64,000 nucleotides of DNA from Candidatus Dechloromonas phosphorivorans (lineage in GTDB: Bacteria > Pseudomonadota > Gammaproteobacteria > Burkholderiales > Rhodocyclaceae): assembly GCA_016709495.1 (NCBI GenBank), contig JADJMS010000045.1, positions 1-64,000 of the forward strand. Direction: 5' to 3'. Of the stretch, positions 52,555-60,952 are shown one piece after another; position 1 is the stretch's first letter; every line of letters begins with the position of its first letter. The notes under the pieces were generated by a model. That model was not told the origin of the DNA, searched no databases, and saw nothing but the letters and a program-made list of their open reading frames with translations. The position numbers and the translations under genes were made by a program.

Positions 52555-53223
52555 ATGATCAAAAATATCGCCAAGAAATCTCTGGTTCTGGCTCTGCTGG
52601 CTGGCATTGGCTTTGGTGCCACCGTCGCCCAGGCTCAAGAACGTGTTTACGTTATCGACCAACGCGATGTCGTTGCCAAGAGCGGTTTCGACCTCTGCTG
52701 GCGTACCGGCTACTGGACCCCGGCTGCTGCCGCCAAGGATCCGGCTGGTTGCCAATGTGACAAGGACCTGATCCCGGCTGAAGTTTGTAATCCGCCGGTC
52801 AAGGCTGCTGCCGCTGGTGCCGCTGCGGGTGGTCCGAAGCCGTCTGGCGAAAAGATCACCGTTGCTGCTGACGCGCTGTTTGACTTCAACAAGGCAACGC
52901 TGCGCCCTGAAGGCAAAGCCAAGCTTGACGAACTGGTCGGCAAGGCCAAAGCCATCAAGCTGGAAGTTATCCTGGTCGTCGGCCATACCGACCGTATCGG
53001 TGGTGACGCTTACAACCAGAAGCTTTCCGAGAAGCGCGCTGCCGCTGTTAAGGAATATCTGGTTGCCAAGGGTATCGAAGCCAACCGTGTTTACACCGAA
53101 GGCAAGGGCGAGAAGCAACCGGTTACTGGCGACAAGTGCAAAGGTAACGGCAAATCCAAGGCCCTTATCGATTGCCTGCAGCCGGACCGTCGTGCTGACA
53201 TCGAAATCATCGGCACCAAGTAA
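52555..53223 (+). CDS. ompA: OmpA-family outer-membrane protein
   Basis: The 222-aa protein has a signal peptide (residues 1-27, ending TVAQA) and a short Cys-containing middle (CWRTGYWTPAAAAKDPAGCQ). A Pro/Ala/Gly linker precedes the OmpA-C peptidoglycan-binding domain with DALFDFNKATLRPEGKAKLD and GHTDRIGGDAYNQKLSEKRA. The N-terminal beta barrel of classical OmpA is absent, so it is a periplasmic peptidoglycan-binding form. Codon use is strongly biased and a strong terminator follows, suggesting high expression. Confidence 0.92.
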   Translation: MIKNIAKKSLVLALLAGIGFGATVAQAQERVYVIDQRDVVAKSGFDLCWRTGYWTPAAAAKDPAGCQCDKDLIPAEVCNPPVKAAAAGAAAGGPKPSGEKITVAADALFDFNKATLRPEGKAKLDELVGKAKAIKLEVILVVGHTDRIGGDAYNQKLSEKRAAAVKEYLVAKGIEANRVYTEGKGEKQPVTGDKCKGNGKSKALIDCLQPDRRADIEIIGTK

Positions 53224-53239
53224 TTCGCTGATGCTTCAA

Positions 53240-53267
53240 AAAAGCCCCGCAATGCGGGGCTTTTTCT
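53240..53267 (+). terminator. Strong intrinsic terminator after ompA
   Basis: AAAAGCCCCGC pairs with GCGGGGCTTTT around AAT and runs into a T-tract. Confidence 0.92.
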
Positions 53268-53290
53268 TTTCCATTATTTTGTAGAAAACC

Positions 53291-53989
53291 ATGCTCAACG
53301 CCGACCCCGCCGAACTGGAAAAATTTGGAGACCTCGCCCATCGCTGGTGGGATCCCAATAGCGAATTCAAACCACTACACGATATCAACCCCTTGCGCCT
53401 TGACTGGATCGATAGCCATGTCGGTCTTGCCGGCAAACGAATACTTGATGTCGGCTGCGGTGGTGGCTTACTCTCTGAAGGCATGGCACTACGCGGCGCT
53501 GATGTTACCGGCATAGATCTGTCGGACAAACCATTGGCGATCGCCAAACTTCACCTGCTTGAATCCGGCCAAAAAGTTGATTACCGCAAAATATCCGTGG
53601 AAACGCTAGCCGCTGAAATGCCTGATACATTTGATGCCGTTACTTGCCTGGAAATGCTGGAGCATGTTCCCAACCCAAGCAGTGTCATCGCTTCATGCGC
53701 CCGACTGGTCAAACCCGGTGGCCAGATTTTCTTTTCGACACTTAATCGCAACCCAAAATCCTATCTATTCGCAGTGATCGGTGCCGAATATGTATTAAAG
53801 ATGCTACCGAAAGGGACGCACGACTACGCGAAGTTTATCAAGCCTTCCGAGCTTGCACGCTGGTCAAAAATGGCACAACTCGAACCGGCTGAACTGATTG
53901 GTATGAGTTATAACCCCATCACCAAGCAATACTCACTTGGCAAAGATACAAGCGTCAATTACCTGATGCGAGTTACGCGCAATTTATAG
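53291..53989 (+). CDS. ubiG: Ubiquinone biosynthesis O-methyltransferase
   Basis: UbiG performs both O-methylations in ubiquinone synthesis. The 232-aa class I methyltransferase has the N-terminal FGDLAHRWWDPNSEFKPLH typical of UbiG, motif I LDVGCGGGLLSEGMA and CLEMLEHVP. It is intact and shows that the organism makes ubiquinone. The order mtaD / ompA / ubiG is usual in related betaproteobacteria. Confidence 0.95.
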   Translation: MLNADPAELEKFGDLAHRWWDPNSEFKPLHDINPLRLDWIDSHVGLAGKRILDVGCGGGLLSEGMALRGADVTGIDLSDKPLAIAKLHLLESGQKVDYRKISVETLAAEMPDTFDAVTCLEMLEHVPNPSSVIASCARLVKPGGQIFFSTLNRNPKSYLFAVIGAEYVLKMLPKGTHDYAKFIKPSELARWSKMAQLEPAELIGMSYNPITKQYSLGKDTSVNYLMRVTRNL

Positions 53990-54037
53990 CAGCAACAGCA
54001 GGATTATTCCCTGACGAAAATCAGTTACACACTAAAA

Positions 54038-54076
54038 TTGCTGCAGTGCACAATTTTGATTTCTTTAGGTTATACT
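54038..54076 (+). promoter_or_regulatory. phaP promoter with possible PhaR-type operator
   Basis: TATACT (54071-54076) is the probable -10. Upstream is TTGCTGCAGTGCACAA (54038-54053), a TGC-rich, partly palindromic element that resembles PhaR operators of phasin genes. A similar TTGCACAATTTT lies before the candidate sRNA at 54735. Confidence 0.45.
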
Positions 54077-54116
54077 CAGTGCCGAACACATCGATAACCT
54101 TATCAGGAGACAAACA

Positions 54117-54632
54117 ATGTCTATCAATCCAGAACAATTCGCAGCCGCCAACAAAGCAACCGTTGACTCCCTGTTGTCCGTCGCAAACACCGCCCTTGCC
54201 TCCGCTGAGCGTATCGCCGCATTGAATCTGAACACTGCTCGCGCAGCTTTGGAAGATACCGTTTCTGGCGTGCAAACCGTTATGTCGGCAAAAGATCCGA
54301 AAGAAGCACTTGCTGCCCAGTCGTCACTTGCCAAGCCGGCTGTTGACAAAGCTGTTGCCTACTCACGTTCTGTCTATGAAATCACTTCTGAGACCCAACA
54401 AGAGCTAGCCAAGATGGTTGAAGCTCAATTTGGCGACTTCCAGAAGTCCATGGCCAACATGGTTGAAATGGCCTCCAAATCAGCTCCTGCTGGTTCTGAA
54501 GGTGCCGTTGCTGCCATCAAGAGCGCAATTGCTGCTGCCAACTCCGCTTTTGGTAACATGAACACCGTTGCAAAACAGTTTTCTGACGCAGCACAAGCTA
54601 ACATCGCATCAATGACGAAAAACACCAAGTAA
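54117..54632 (+). CDS. phaP: Phasin family protein
   Basis: Phasins coat polyhydroxyalkanoate granules. The 171-aa protein begins MSINPEQFAAANKATVDSLL, is entirely amphipathic helix with many Ala/Lys/Ser, and has the phasin-typical QELAKMVEAQFGDFQKSMAN segment. There is no signal peptide. AGGAGA precedes the ATG, and a strong terminator follows, so it is monocistronic and probably abundant. PHA storage is therefore likely, although no synthase gene is in the window. Confidence 0.93.
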   Translation: MSINPEQFAAANKATVDSLLSVANTALASAERIAALNLNTARAALEDTVSGVQTVMSAKDPKEALAAQSSLAKPAVDKAVAYSRSVYEITSETQQELAKMVEAQFGDFQKSMANMVEMASKSAPAGSEGAVAAIKSAIAAANSAFGNMNTVAKQFSDAAQANIASMTKNTK

Positions 54633-54650
54633 GCCTTTCGCTTATTTTCA

Positions 54651-54682
54651 AAGGCCCGGTAAAACTTGCCGGGCCTTTTTCA
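54651..54682 (+). terminator. Terminator after phaP
   Basis: AAGGCCCGG (54651-54659) pairs with CCGGGCCTT (54669-54677) and a T-run follows. Confidence 0.9.
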
Positions 54683-54729
54683 TTTCTGCCAAAATCAATC
54701 CAGAATTGCAAATTTATTGACGACAGATG

Positions 54730-54824
54730 TTGCGTTGCACAATTTTCTTGGTATACTCGGAACTGTCTCCTCCATCTCCTCCAAGAAATGGATTTCAGCC
54801 CGCCGCGAGCGGGCTTTTTTTCTT
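54730..54824 (+). ncRNA. Candidate sRNA with anti-Shine-Dalgarno hairpin loop
   Basis: A promoter-like TTGCGT (54730-54735), 16 bp, TATACT (54752-54757) predicts a start near 54764. The expected transcript of about 60 nt contains CTCCTCC twice. The second copy is in the loop of a hairpin with stem TCCAT/ATGGA (54771-54775, 54788-54792). It ends in an intrinsic terminator with stem AGCCCGC/GCGGGCT (54797-54815) and seven T's. No open reading frame fits. The arrangement resembles Hfq-type sRNAs that bind ribosome sites; targets are unknown. Confidence 0.6.
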
Positions 54825-54928
54825 AGTTGAACCAACCCGCTGCTTCATCGTGACAATGCCTCCCTGATAGATCGCAGCAAGGATGGGGTTTATTTAAAGT
54901 AGGAAATGGGTCATTTCATCGCTGTAAC

Positions 54929-54942
54929 TTACGGTCACGTAA
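54929..54942. promoter_or_regulatory. Palindromic operator candidate
   Basis: TTACGGTCACGTAA is a perfect TTACG-N4-CGTAA palindrome 28 bp before the small regulator ATG at 54970, suiting autoregulation. The 54825-54928 stretch before it holds nothing else I can assign. Confidence 0.4.
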
Positions 54943-54969
54943 CCCATCAAACGAAACAAAGGAATCCAA

Positions 54970-55218
54970 ATGCAAGTCACCAAGGTTCTCGATTATCTGA
55001 AGAAACACGGACAACTGCTTGATTTTGATATTGCAGCGGCAACCAATATTTCGATCGAAGAAGTGCGCGCCTCACTTGCTGAGCTATCGGCCAGGGGTGA
55101 TATTTCCCAGTGTACCGTCACCACCCATGTCAAAGGAAAAACGATAGAAGGTTTTCAGTGCCGGTTGTCGGGTTACATTCCGCGCCCCGCACCAGGAAGA
55201 AAGCCAGGAATCAAGTAG
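54970..55218 (+). CDS. Small winged-helix regulator-like protein (82 aa)
   Basis: The protein starts MQVTKVLDYLKKHGQLLDFD and continues IAAATNISIEEVRASLAELSARG, the helix pattern of a winged helix-turn-helix. A beta-wing (CTVTTHVKGKTIEGFQCRL) and a short basic Pro-rich tail follow. This size and layout fit single-domain regulators in which other domains are absent. No regulon is evident; the palindrome upstream may be its own operator. AAAGGAAT precedes the ATG. Confidence 0.65.
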   Translation: MQVTKVLDYLKKHGQLLDFDIAAATNISIEEVRASLAELSARGDISQCTVTTHVKGKTIEGFQCRLSGYIPRPAPGRKPGIK

Positions 55219-55278
55219 TTCTGCCAAGGCCGCGGCAACACCCCTGACATTGGCGGCTGATTTAACAAGGAGAACTCT

Positions 55279-55473
55279 ATGGAAGAAAAAGAACTCGACT
55301 CAAAAATTGAGCGCATGCTAAACGCCGCAATGGGTGGCCTGACACCACACCAAGCTTTGGTTAAAGCTTCTTTGGAAGAAGCGGCAAAAGTCGACGAACG
55401 TAAAGCTGCTGCAGCCAAAAACAGAGAACGTGCTTTGAAGCTACTGGCAGAAATTGAAAAGTCACAGGGCTAG
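55279..55473 (+). CDS. Small helical hypothetical protein (64 aa)
   Basis: The 64-aa protein is highly charged and predicted helical (EEKELDSKIERMLNAAMGG, then LVKASLEEAAKVDERKAAAA). AAGGAGA lies about eight bases before the ATG. I do not recognise a family. It follows the winged-helix gene by 60 bp in the same direction, and the two may share a transcript. The next 130 bp up to 55604 contain no gene I can support. Confidence 0.55.
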   Translation: MEEKELDSKIERMLNAAMGGLTPHQALVKASLEEAAKVDERKAAAAKNRERALKLLAEIEKSQG

Positions 55474-55604
55474 ACAATAGTCCGGTTTATCCGGCCAACT
55501 CTTTGGGTTTGTGGAGTAAGTGTAACGAAATGAATTCGTTAATAATTTACCCGCAAACTTGATTTTTGCTTTATGTTGATATACCTTTTACCCAAGTGGC
55601 GGCG

Positions 55605-56582
55605 ATGAACACAGTGCACCGGTTGGAACTTGATTCAAGCACCAACCCTTTACCTTGCGAAGGTACTCGACGCATCGTTAACAACGAAGAGCGTGTGCTT
55701 TATGACGGCTATTGGATCAAGACCTACGCGGTTCCGGCCGATTCGCTCGACGCCAAAAAACGCCTGATCGAAGCCCTCACACGGCGCTTGTTCAACCATA
55801 CCGAACATGGCCTGAATATTCCAGGTACCCGGCTTGCCGAGGCACGCGCCACTTATGCGGCGGAAACCGACCCAACCAAACGCCGGGTTAAAGCTGCCAT
55901 GCTCGCCGGTTCAATGTTCAACCGTGCCACTGACATCTTTAGAAAGCTGGTTGAACTGCAGGCAGACGGTATCGAAATCCGCAGTGACGAAGCGCTGATG
56001 CGTGAGTGCGGCCAATGCCTGCTGGATGCCATGGAACTTGGGCGCTTTGTGCGTCACCGGAGCGGCGAAGAAGGCATTGATGAACTTTGGGGCGAACCAT
56101 TTCGCGCCTTCTCGATTCCGGTCGAGGATTTTTACGAAAGCCGTTATATCAAGATCGGTCAAAGCATGCGCGATATTGACAAAATCGCCGAGAGCATGAT
56201 CCTTAATTTCAATCAGATTGCAATGTTTGCAGGCATTGAACCTGCCGTACGTGAATTTGCTGAAGCCGCCAAATTAAAAACCGAAACCCTGCGCACCGAC
56301 CCAAATATTTTTGATGTCTGGTCGCAGCTGGTCACCGCTGGCGAACGACTCGCCCATTTCACGCCGCACGAACATCCCAAGTTGGCTGAGTTGTCACCCG
56401 AAGAAGTTATGCATAGCGCTTCTGACGGCCTGCAACTGCTGCGCAATGGTCGCGATCTGGTTTTTTACATTACCCGCGCCCGCACCCCGATGCCGAAAAG
56501 CACCCGCGAATACATTGAGCGCTGCGAGACCTACTTGATTACCGGCAAAGTACCTTTCATGCCGGCTCCGCTTCCAGCCTGA
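55605..56582 (+). CDS. Conserved hypothetical protein (325 aa)
   Basis: ATG 55605 (MNTVHRLELDSSTNPLPCEG) was chosen over a TTG at 55566. The protein is mostly alpha-helical, soluble, without signal peptide or recognised catalytic motif. The N-terminal part has RRIVNNEERVLYDGYWIKTYAVP, followed by helical repeats rich in Arg/Glu/Leu. Cys occurs only as scattered residues. It overlaps the convergent aminotransferase gene by about 50 bp. I cannot assign a function; it is more likely cytosolic and specific to this bacterial group. Confidence 0.65.
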   Translation: MNTVHRLELDSSTNPLPCEGTRRIVNNEERVLYDGYWIKTYAVPADSLDAKKRLIEALTRRLFNHTEHGLNIPGTRLAEARATYAAETDPTKRRVKAAMLAGSMFNRATDIFRKLVELQADGIEIRSDEALMRECGQCLLDAMELGRFVRHRSGEEGIDELWGEPFRAFSIPVEDFYESRYIKIGQSMRDIDKIAESMILNFNQIAMFAGIEPAVREFAEAAKLKTETLRTDPNIFDVWSQLVTAGERLAHFTPHEHPKLAELSPEEVMHSASDGLQLLRNGRDLVFYITRARTPMPKSTREYIERCETYLITGKVPFMPAPLPA

Positions 56583-57729
56583 ACAACCAATTCGGCAAGA
56601 ATAGCCAGCCCACGCTCGATTTGTTCGACGCTGCTGTGACTAAAATTTAATCGCAGAGCCCCGCAAGCAACGCGACGTTCGGGATAAAAAGCCTCACCGG
56701 GCATGAAGGCAACACCGCGTTTGATCGCTTCCGGCAGCAGTTGCTGCGTATCGATCATCAGTTTCAGCCTAAGCCAGACAAAGAGCCCGCCTGGCGGCAC
56801 CAGCCAATCGGCAAGACCGGCAAAATGGCGCTCAAGCGCTTGCACGAATAGATCCCGCTTATGCCGGTAGATTGAAACAATACCGGCAATGCGCTGCTGG
56901 CGACCGGCATCCTGCAATTGTTGCAGAACATACCACTGACTAACCCGATTGCTATGCAGGTCAGCCGCTTGCTTCAGGCGAGTCAGCGACGTCAGGAGGT
57001 CCGGCGAGGCCACCAGATAACCGAGACGCAAACCGGGTGCAAGGCTTTTCGAGAACGAACCTTGATAAATCCACGAGGTGCGTTGCAGTTGGGCACAGAT
57101 CGGAGTCCGTTCGCAAGCGTCGTAAGCCAGATCGCGATAGGGATCATCCTCGAACAGCGGCACCATCAAGGCATCGCAAGCACTGGCCAGCACCTCCCGC
57201 TGGCCCGCATCGTAGCAGCGTCCGGTCGGGTTTTGGAAGGTCGGAATGGCATAGGCAAAAGCCGGGCGCGCTGCTGCCGACAAGCCAGCATCGGGCAGAT
57301 CCGGATCGAGCGGCGTAAAACTGGCACCAAAGTAGCGGAAGACCTGCAGGGCGGCGAGATAGGTCGGCGACTCAACGGCGACCGGCGTGCCGGCATCAAT
57401 GAACAGCTTAGCCACCAGATCTATCCCTTGCTGCGAACCGGAGAGAATCAGGACCTGCTCCGGGGCACAAGCGAGACCGAGCGCGTTGAGATTGTCTACT
57501 ACCGCCTGCCGCAACTCAGGGTCCCCTTCGCTTGCCCCGTACTGCAGGCAGCGTGCCGGCATCCCGGTCAGGCTGATCTCGGGAATGTTTCCGGCGCCGG
57601 CAAGCCACCAGCAAAGGAAATCATTTCCGGCCGGTCGATGATCGAGAGCATTTCGCGGATCGGTGAGGCCTCAAGGCCGGCGACCCGGCGGGAAAGGCGT
57701 TTGTCGCAAGTGATATGGTGCATGGACAT
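56531..57729 (-). pseudogene. PLP-dependent aminotransferase (class I/II), frameshifted
   Basis: The N-terminal part (ATG 57729 or 57723) reads HHITCDKRLSRRVAGLEASP then MISFAGGLPAPETFP. After one missing base near 57581-57583 the main frame continues with LQYGASEGDPELRQAVVDNL, NPTGRCY, DDPYRDLAYD and the PLP-lysine motif YQGSFSKSLAPGLRLGYL. This is the 2-aminoadipate/valine-pyruvate aminotransferase-like group related to MocR catalytic domains. Repaired length is about 399 aa. It is divergent from a MarR gene with two shared palindromes between them, so MarR probably controls it. Confidence 0.82.
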
Positions 57730-57731
57730 AT

Positions 57732-57746
57732 GTCAATGTTGTTGAC
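57732..57746. promoter_or_regulatory. MarR operator candidate 1
   Basis: GTCAATGTTGTTGAC fits GTCAA-N5-TTGAC and lies three bases from the aminotransferase ATG at 57729. Confidence 0.6.
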
Positions 57747-57778
57747 TAATCGACAGACTAAGCGCCCGCTCTTATTAT

Positions 57779-57793
57779 GTCAACATGATTGAC
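57779..57793. promoter_or_regulatory. MarR operator candidate 2
   Basis: GTCAACATGATTGAC has the same GTCAA-N5-TTGAC form, 47 bp from the first, and covers the marR ATG at 57785. Confidence 0.6.
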
Positions 57794-58219
57794 CAATCAA
57801 ACACACCTGAACTACGTGCCGCTGTTGAATCTTTATTCTTCGGCTATCGCGCCTTTACCTCGCGCCCGGATCGACTGCTCGCCCAACGTGGCCTGGGCCG
57901 GGGACACCATCGTATTCTCTACTTTGTCGGACGCCAGCCGCAAATCGCTGTCTATGCCCTGCTTGGCGTCCTTGGCGTCTCCAAACAGGCCTTGAATGCA
58001 CCGCTGCGCCAGTTGATCGAAATGAAACTGGTGGCCGTCGAAATGTCCGAGCATGACCGTCGGGTCAAGCAGTTATCGCTCACCGGGGAAGGCAAGGCTC
58101 TGGAAGAGCAACTGACCAGCATTCAAACCCGTCATCTGGCAGCCGCCTTCAGCGCCGCCGGCGACGAAGCCACTCGGGGCTGGCTGGCGGTCATGCAAGC
58201 GCTCCCTGAACAACTTTGA
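57785..58219 (+). CDS. MarR-family transcriptional regulator
   Basis: The 144-aa winged-helix protein has the MarR fold pattern: RGLGRGHHRILYFVGRQPQ, LGVSKQALNAPLRQLIEMKL as recognition region, VEMSEHDRRVKQLSLTGEGK as the wing, and flanking dimer helices. MarR proteins usually repress divergent neighbours and respond to small ligands. Two GTCAA-N5-TTGAC palindromes in the shared upstream region are probable operators. The downstream convergent MFS gene could be a second target, but no site was seen there. Confidence 0.88.
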   Translation: MIDQSNTPELRAAVESLFFGYRAFTSRPDRLLAQRGLGRGHHRILYFVGRQPQIAVYALLGVLGVSKQALNAPLRQLIEMKLVAVEMSEHDRRVKQLSLTGEGKALEEQLTSIQTRHLAAAFSAAGDEATRGWLAVMQALPEQL

Positions 58220-58239
58220 AACGGCTCGACTCAGGCACC

Positions 58240-59450
58240 TCAGGCAGCAGCCAATTGGCGCTGCACTGGCGCTTCGCGGATAGGCAAATTGAAGATTGCA
58301 GCGAGTGTTGCCAGCACGATATCGGCGTACCACATCCAGGTGAAGTCCCCAAATTGGCTAATGGCCAGCCCACCAAGATAGGCGCCGAGGAAACCACCGA
58401 TCTGGTGAGTGAGCAGGGTCAGCCCGAATAAGGTAGCCAGGTAGCGGATGCCGAACAGCTTGCCGACGATGGCGGCGGTTGGTGGCACGGTAGCCAGCCA
58501 GGTGAAACCCAGTCCGGCGGCAAAAATATAGAAGGTCAGCTCGGTGCGTGGTGCCATCAAATAGAGGATAACTAGCACGGCACGCGAGCCGTACATAGCA
58601 GCCAGTACATATTTGCTGCGGTATTTTGCAACACACGAACCGGCGTAAAGGCTGCCGAAAATATTGGCCAGGCCGATGATGGCCAGCGACCAGCTAGCCA
58701 CAGCTGGTGGCAAGCCGCAAAGGTTAACTTCGCCCGGCAGGTGCGTCACCAGAAATGCAATGTGAAAGCCACAGGTGAAAAATCCGGCGTGCAGCAACAG
58801 GTAGCTGGGGTCTTTCATTGCCGTGCGGATGGCTTTACCCAAACCGCCCTCTTCGTGCGTATGTTTGACCTCGCCTTCAACTGGTCTGGTCAGCTTGCCG
58901 ACCAGTGGCAAAGCCGCCAGCGTCATCAAAGCCATCGCCCCATGGCGCCCATCCAGCCAATCGATTGAATCAGTTTTTGCAGAATGGGGCAAAACAAACT
59001 GGCCGAAGGAGCCCCCGCGTTAATCACGCCAGAAGCCGAACCGCGTGCTTCAATCGGCAAACGTTGCGCTGCAGCTCCGATCAAAACAGAAAAGCTTCCA
59101 GCCCCCGAGCCCATGGCTGAAAGCAGGCCGAGCGAAACGATCAGCCCAAAGCCGGTGCCCATGAAGGGCGTGATGGCACAACCCAGCGCCAAAATGACCA
59201 AACCGCCAATCAAGACAGTACGCGGGCCGTAGCGGTCGGCGACAGCACCAGCCACTGGCTGAATTGCGCCCCAGGTAAATTGGCCAATCGCCAGCGCCAG
59301 GCTGATGGTGGCAATGCCAAGCCCGGTCGACGTTTCAATTGGCGCAATAAATAGCCCCAAAGATTGGCGGGCACCCATGGTGACCATCAAAATACCGGCG
59401 GCAGCCAGGGTCACAACGAGAATATCGGGGCGGTTCAATGAGCGCAGCAT
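58240..59450 (-). pseudogene. MFS transporter, multiple indels
   Basis: This is a twelve-helix major facilitator protein, probably an organic anion or drug exporter of the YbfB/monocarboxylate-like type. The N-terminal frame (58926-59450) has GARQSLGLFIAPIETSTGLG and the motif-A loop GAVADRYGPRTVL; the C-terminal frame (58240-58992) starts in helix six and continues to QRQLAAA. The frames are disrupted at C/G runs near 58938-58941, 58986-58994 and 59012-59016. Restoring one base in each gives a continuous protein of about 400 aa. It is divergent from a LysR gene, a likely regulator. Confidence 0.85.
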
Positions 59451-59564
59451 GCTGGTTTTTCCTGAAGCATTTAGGAGTGTCGAATTTTTAATGACACTAT
59501 AGTGATCAATCTGGTTGGCAAATAGCCCATAATTCGCGTCATACCGTCAACGGATTATTGACAA

Positions 59565-60499
59565 ATGGCATGGCTCAGCAGTTGGGAAAGTTTTGTCAAG
59601 GTTGTCGAAAGCGGCAGCATGGCAGCCGCTGCGCGCCGGTTGGATTGTACCCGGGCGCAAATCAGCAAGCAGATTGGTGAACTGGAAAGCGCCTTTGGTG
59701 TACGCCTGTTTGAACGCTCAACGCGCAAACTGAGTCTGACACCTTCTGGCGAGATTTTTCATCAGCATGCCTTGCGCGCGCTGGAGGCAATCCACAGTAC
59801 CGAAGTGGCAGTCAAAAACAGGGGCGATGCCCCGCGCGGCGTATTGCGCATCAGCGCTTCGATCACCTTTGGCCGCATGTATATTGCACCGCTGCTGCCC
59901 AAGATCGTCGCCAATTACCCGGAGCTGACTTGCGAACTGGTGCTGACTGATGAACTGGTTGATCTCGTCGCCGACAATATCGACCTCGCCTTGCGGCTGA
60001 CCAAGGCACCGCCCGAGGATGCGGTGGCGAGAAAACTGGTGCACATGAAACGGGTGATTTGCGGCACGCCGGCTTATTTTGCGGCTCATGGCGAACCCAA
60101 AAAGCCACAGGAGCTGGCTGATCATTCATGCTTCTCTTTTCAATTGGCCGATGGCAATCATGCCTGGAAGCTGATCGATGGCAATAATGAAGAAATCAGC
60201 GTCAAGGTTGAAAGCAAGTTCCGTTTCAATAATGTTGATTGCATTCTTGACGCGGCGCTCGCCGGACACGGGATTGCGATGTTGCCGACTTATCTTTGCG
60301 GACCTGAGTTGGCACGCGGCGCACTGACAACGGTTTTGGACGACTTTGAACTGGTCAGTAGCCATGGCCGGTATCTCTATGCCTGCTCACGCCCAATCGG
60401 GTGCGCGTGCCGAAAGTACGGGTTTTTCTGGCAGAACTGGAAAGCCTGTTTACTCCGGCGCCACCGTGGGAGATTCAGGCGCGGGCCAATTTTTCGTAA
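59565..60499 (+). pseudogene. LysR-family regulator, C-terminal frameshift
   Basis: The N-terminal helix-turn-helix (SMAAAARRLDCTRAQISKQI, about 18-37) and the substrate-binding domain of LysR regulators are intact. Near 60385 the frame shifts: the natural end in another frame reads TPNRVRVPKVRVFLAELESL and ends RANFS-stop at 60499, whereas the open frame continues to 60530 with an unrelated Arg-rich tail. Restoring one base gives about 311 aa. The gene is divergent from the MFS transporter and overlaps the convergent PilZ gene by 25 bp. Confidence 0.85.
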
Positions 60500-60807
60500 T
60501 CGTGAATCAGGTTTAACTGTTCATCATTGATCGACTCAAAGCGCAGACCAACAAGATGCTGGCGGCCAATCCGGCGAATTCGCATGACACTGACGTAAGC
60601 CTCAATCGGCCCGGCCAGTTGCGTGGATTCAATCGTGCAGATACCAACCTGGCCCCCCGGCTTGGCACCAAGCACTGCAATATCGAGGATGACTCCGACA
60701 CCTGTCACCGAAATATCGGCCATCGGGAATTCAAACTGTCGCCCGCCCAACTGGAGTTGCACCCGGCCATGCAAACCAAAACGATGTGAACGACGGCGCT
60801 CTCTCAC
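60475..60807 (-). CDS. PilZ domain protein
   Basis: The 110-aa protein is a single PilZ domain: RRRSHRF at the start gives the RxxxR c-di-GMP motif, followed by ADISVTGVGVIL (the D-x-S-x-x-G motif) and GLRFESINDEQ at the end of the barrel. All residues needed for c-di-GMP binding appear present. Single-domain PilZ proteins signal to motility or polysaccharide systems; the partner is unknown. It overlaps the LysR 3' end. Confidence 0.85.
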   Translation of the reverse strand: MRERRRSHRFGLHGRVQLQLGGRQFEFPMADISVTGVGVILDIAVLGAKPGGQVGICTIESTQLAGPIEAYVSVMRIRRIGRQHLVGLRFESINDEQLNLIHDYEKLARA

Positions 60808-60952
60808 GATGGCAATTCCTGTATTTATTTAAGCCGCATTTTCACATAGCGGCAGTAGTGCTGCATAGAAAATTGAAGAAGTACGATAAAGCTCAAATTG
60901 GCATTTGGTGCTCAAGGCTATACTTGCCGCGATTCCAACTCGCCAAGCGATC

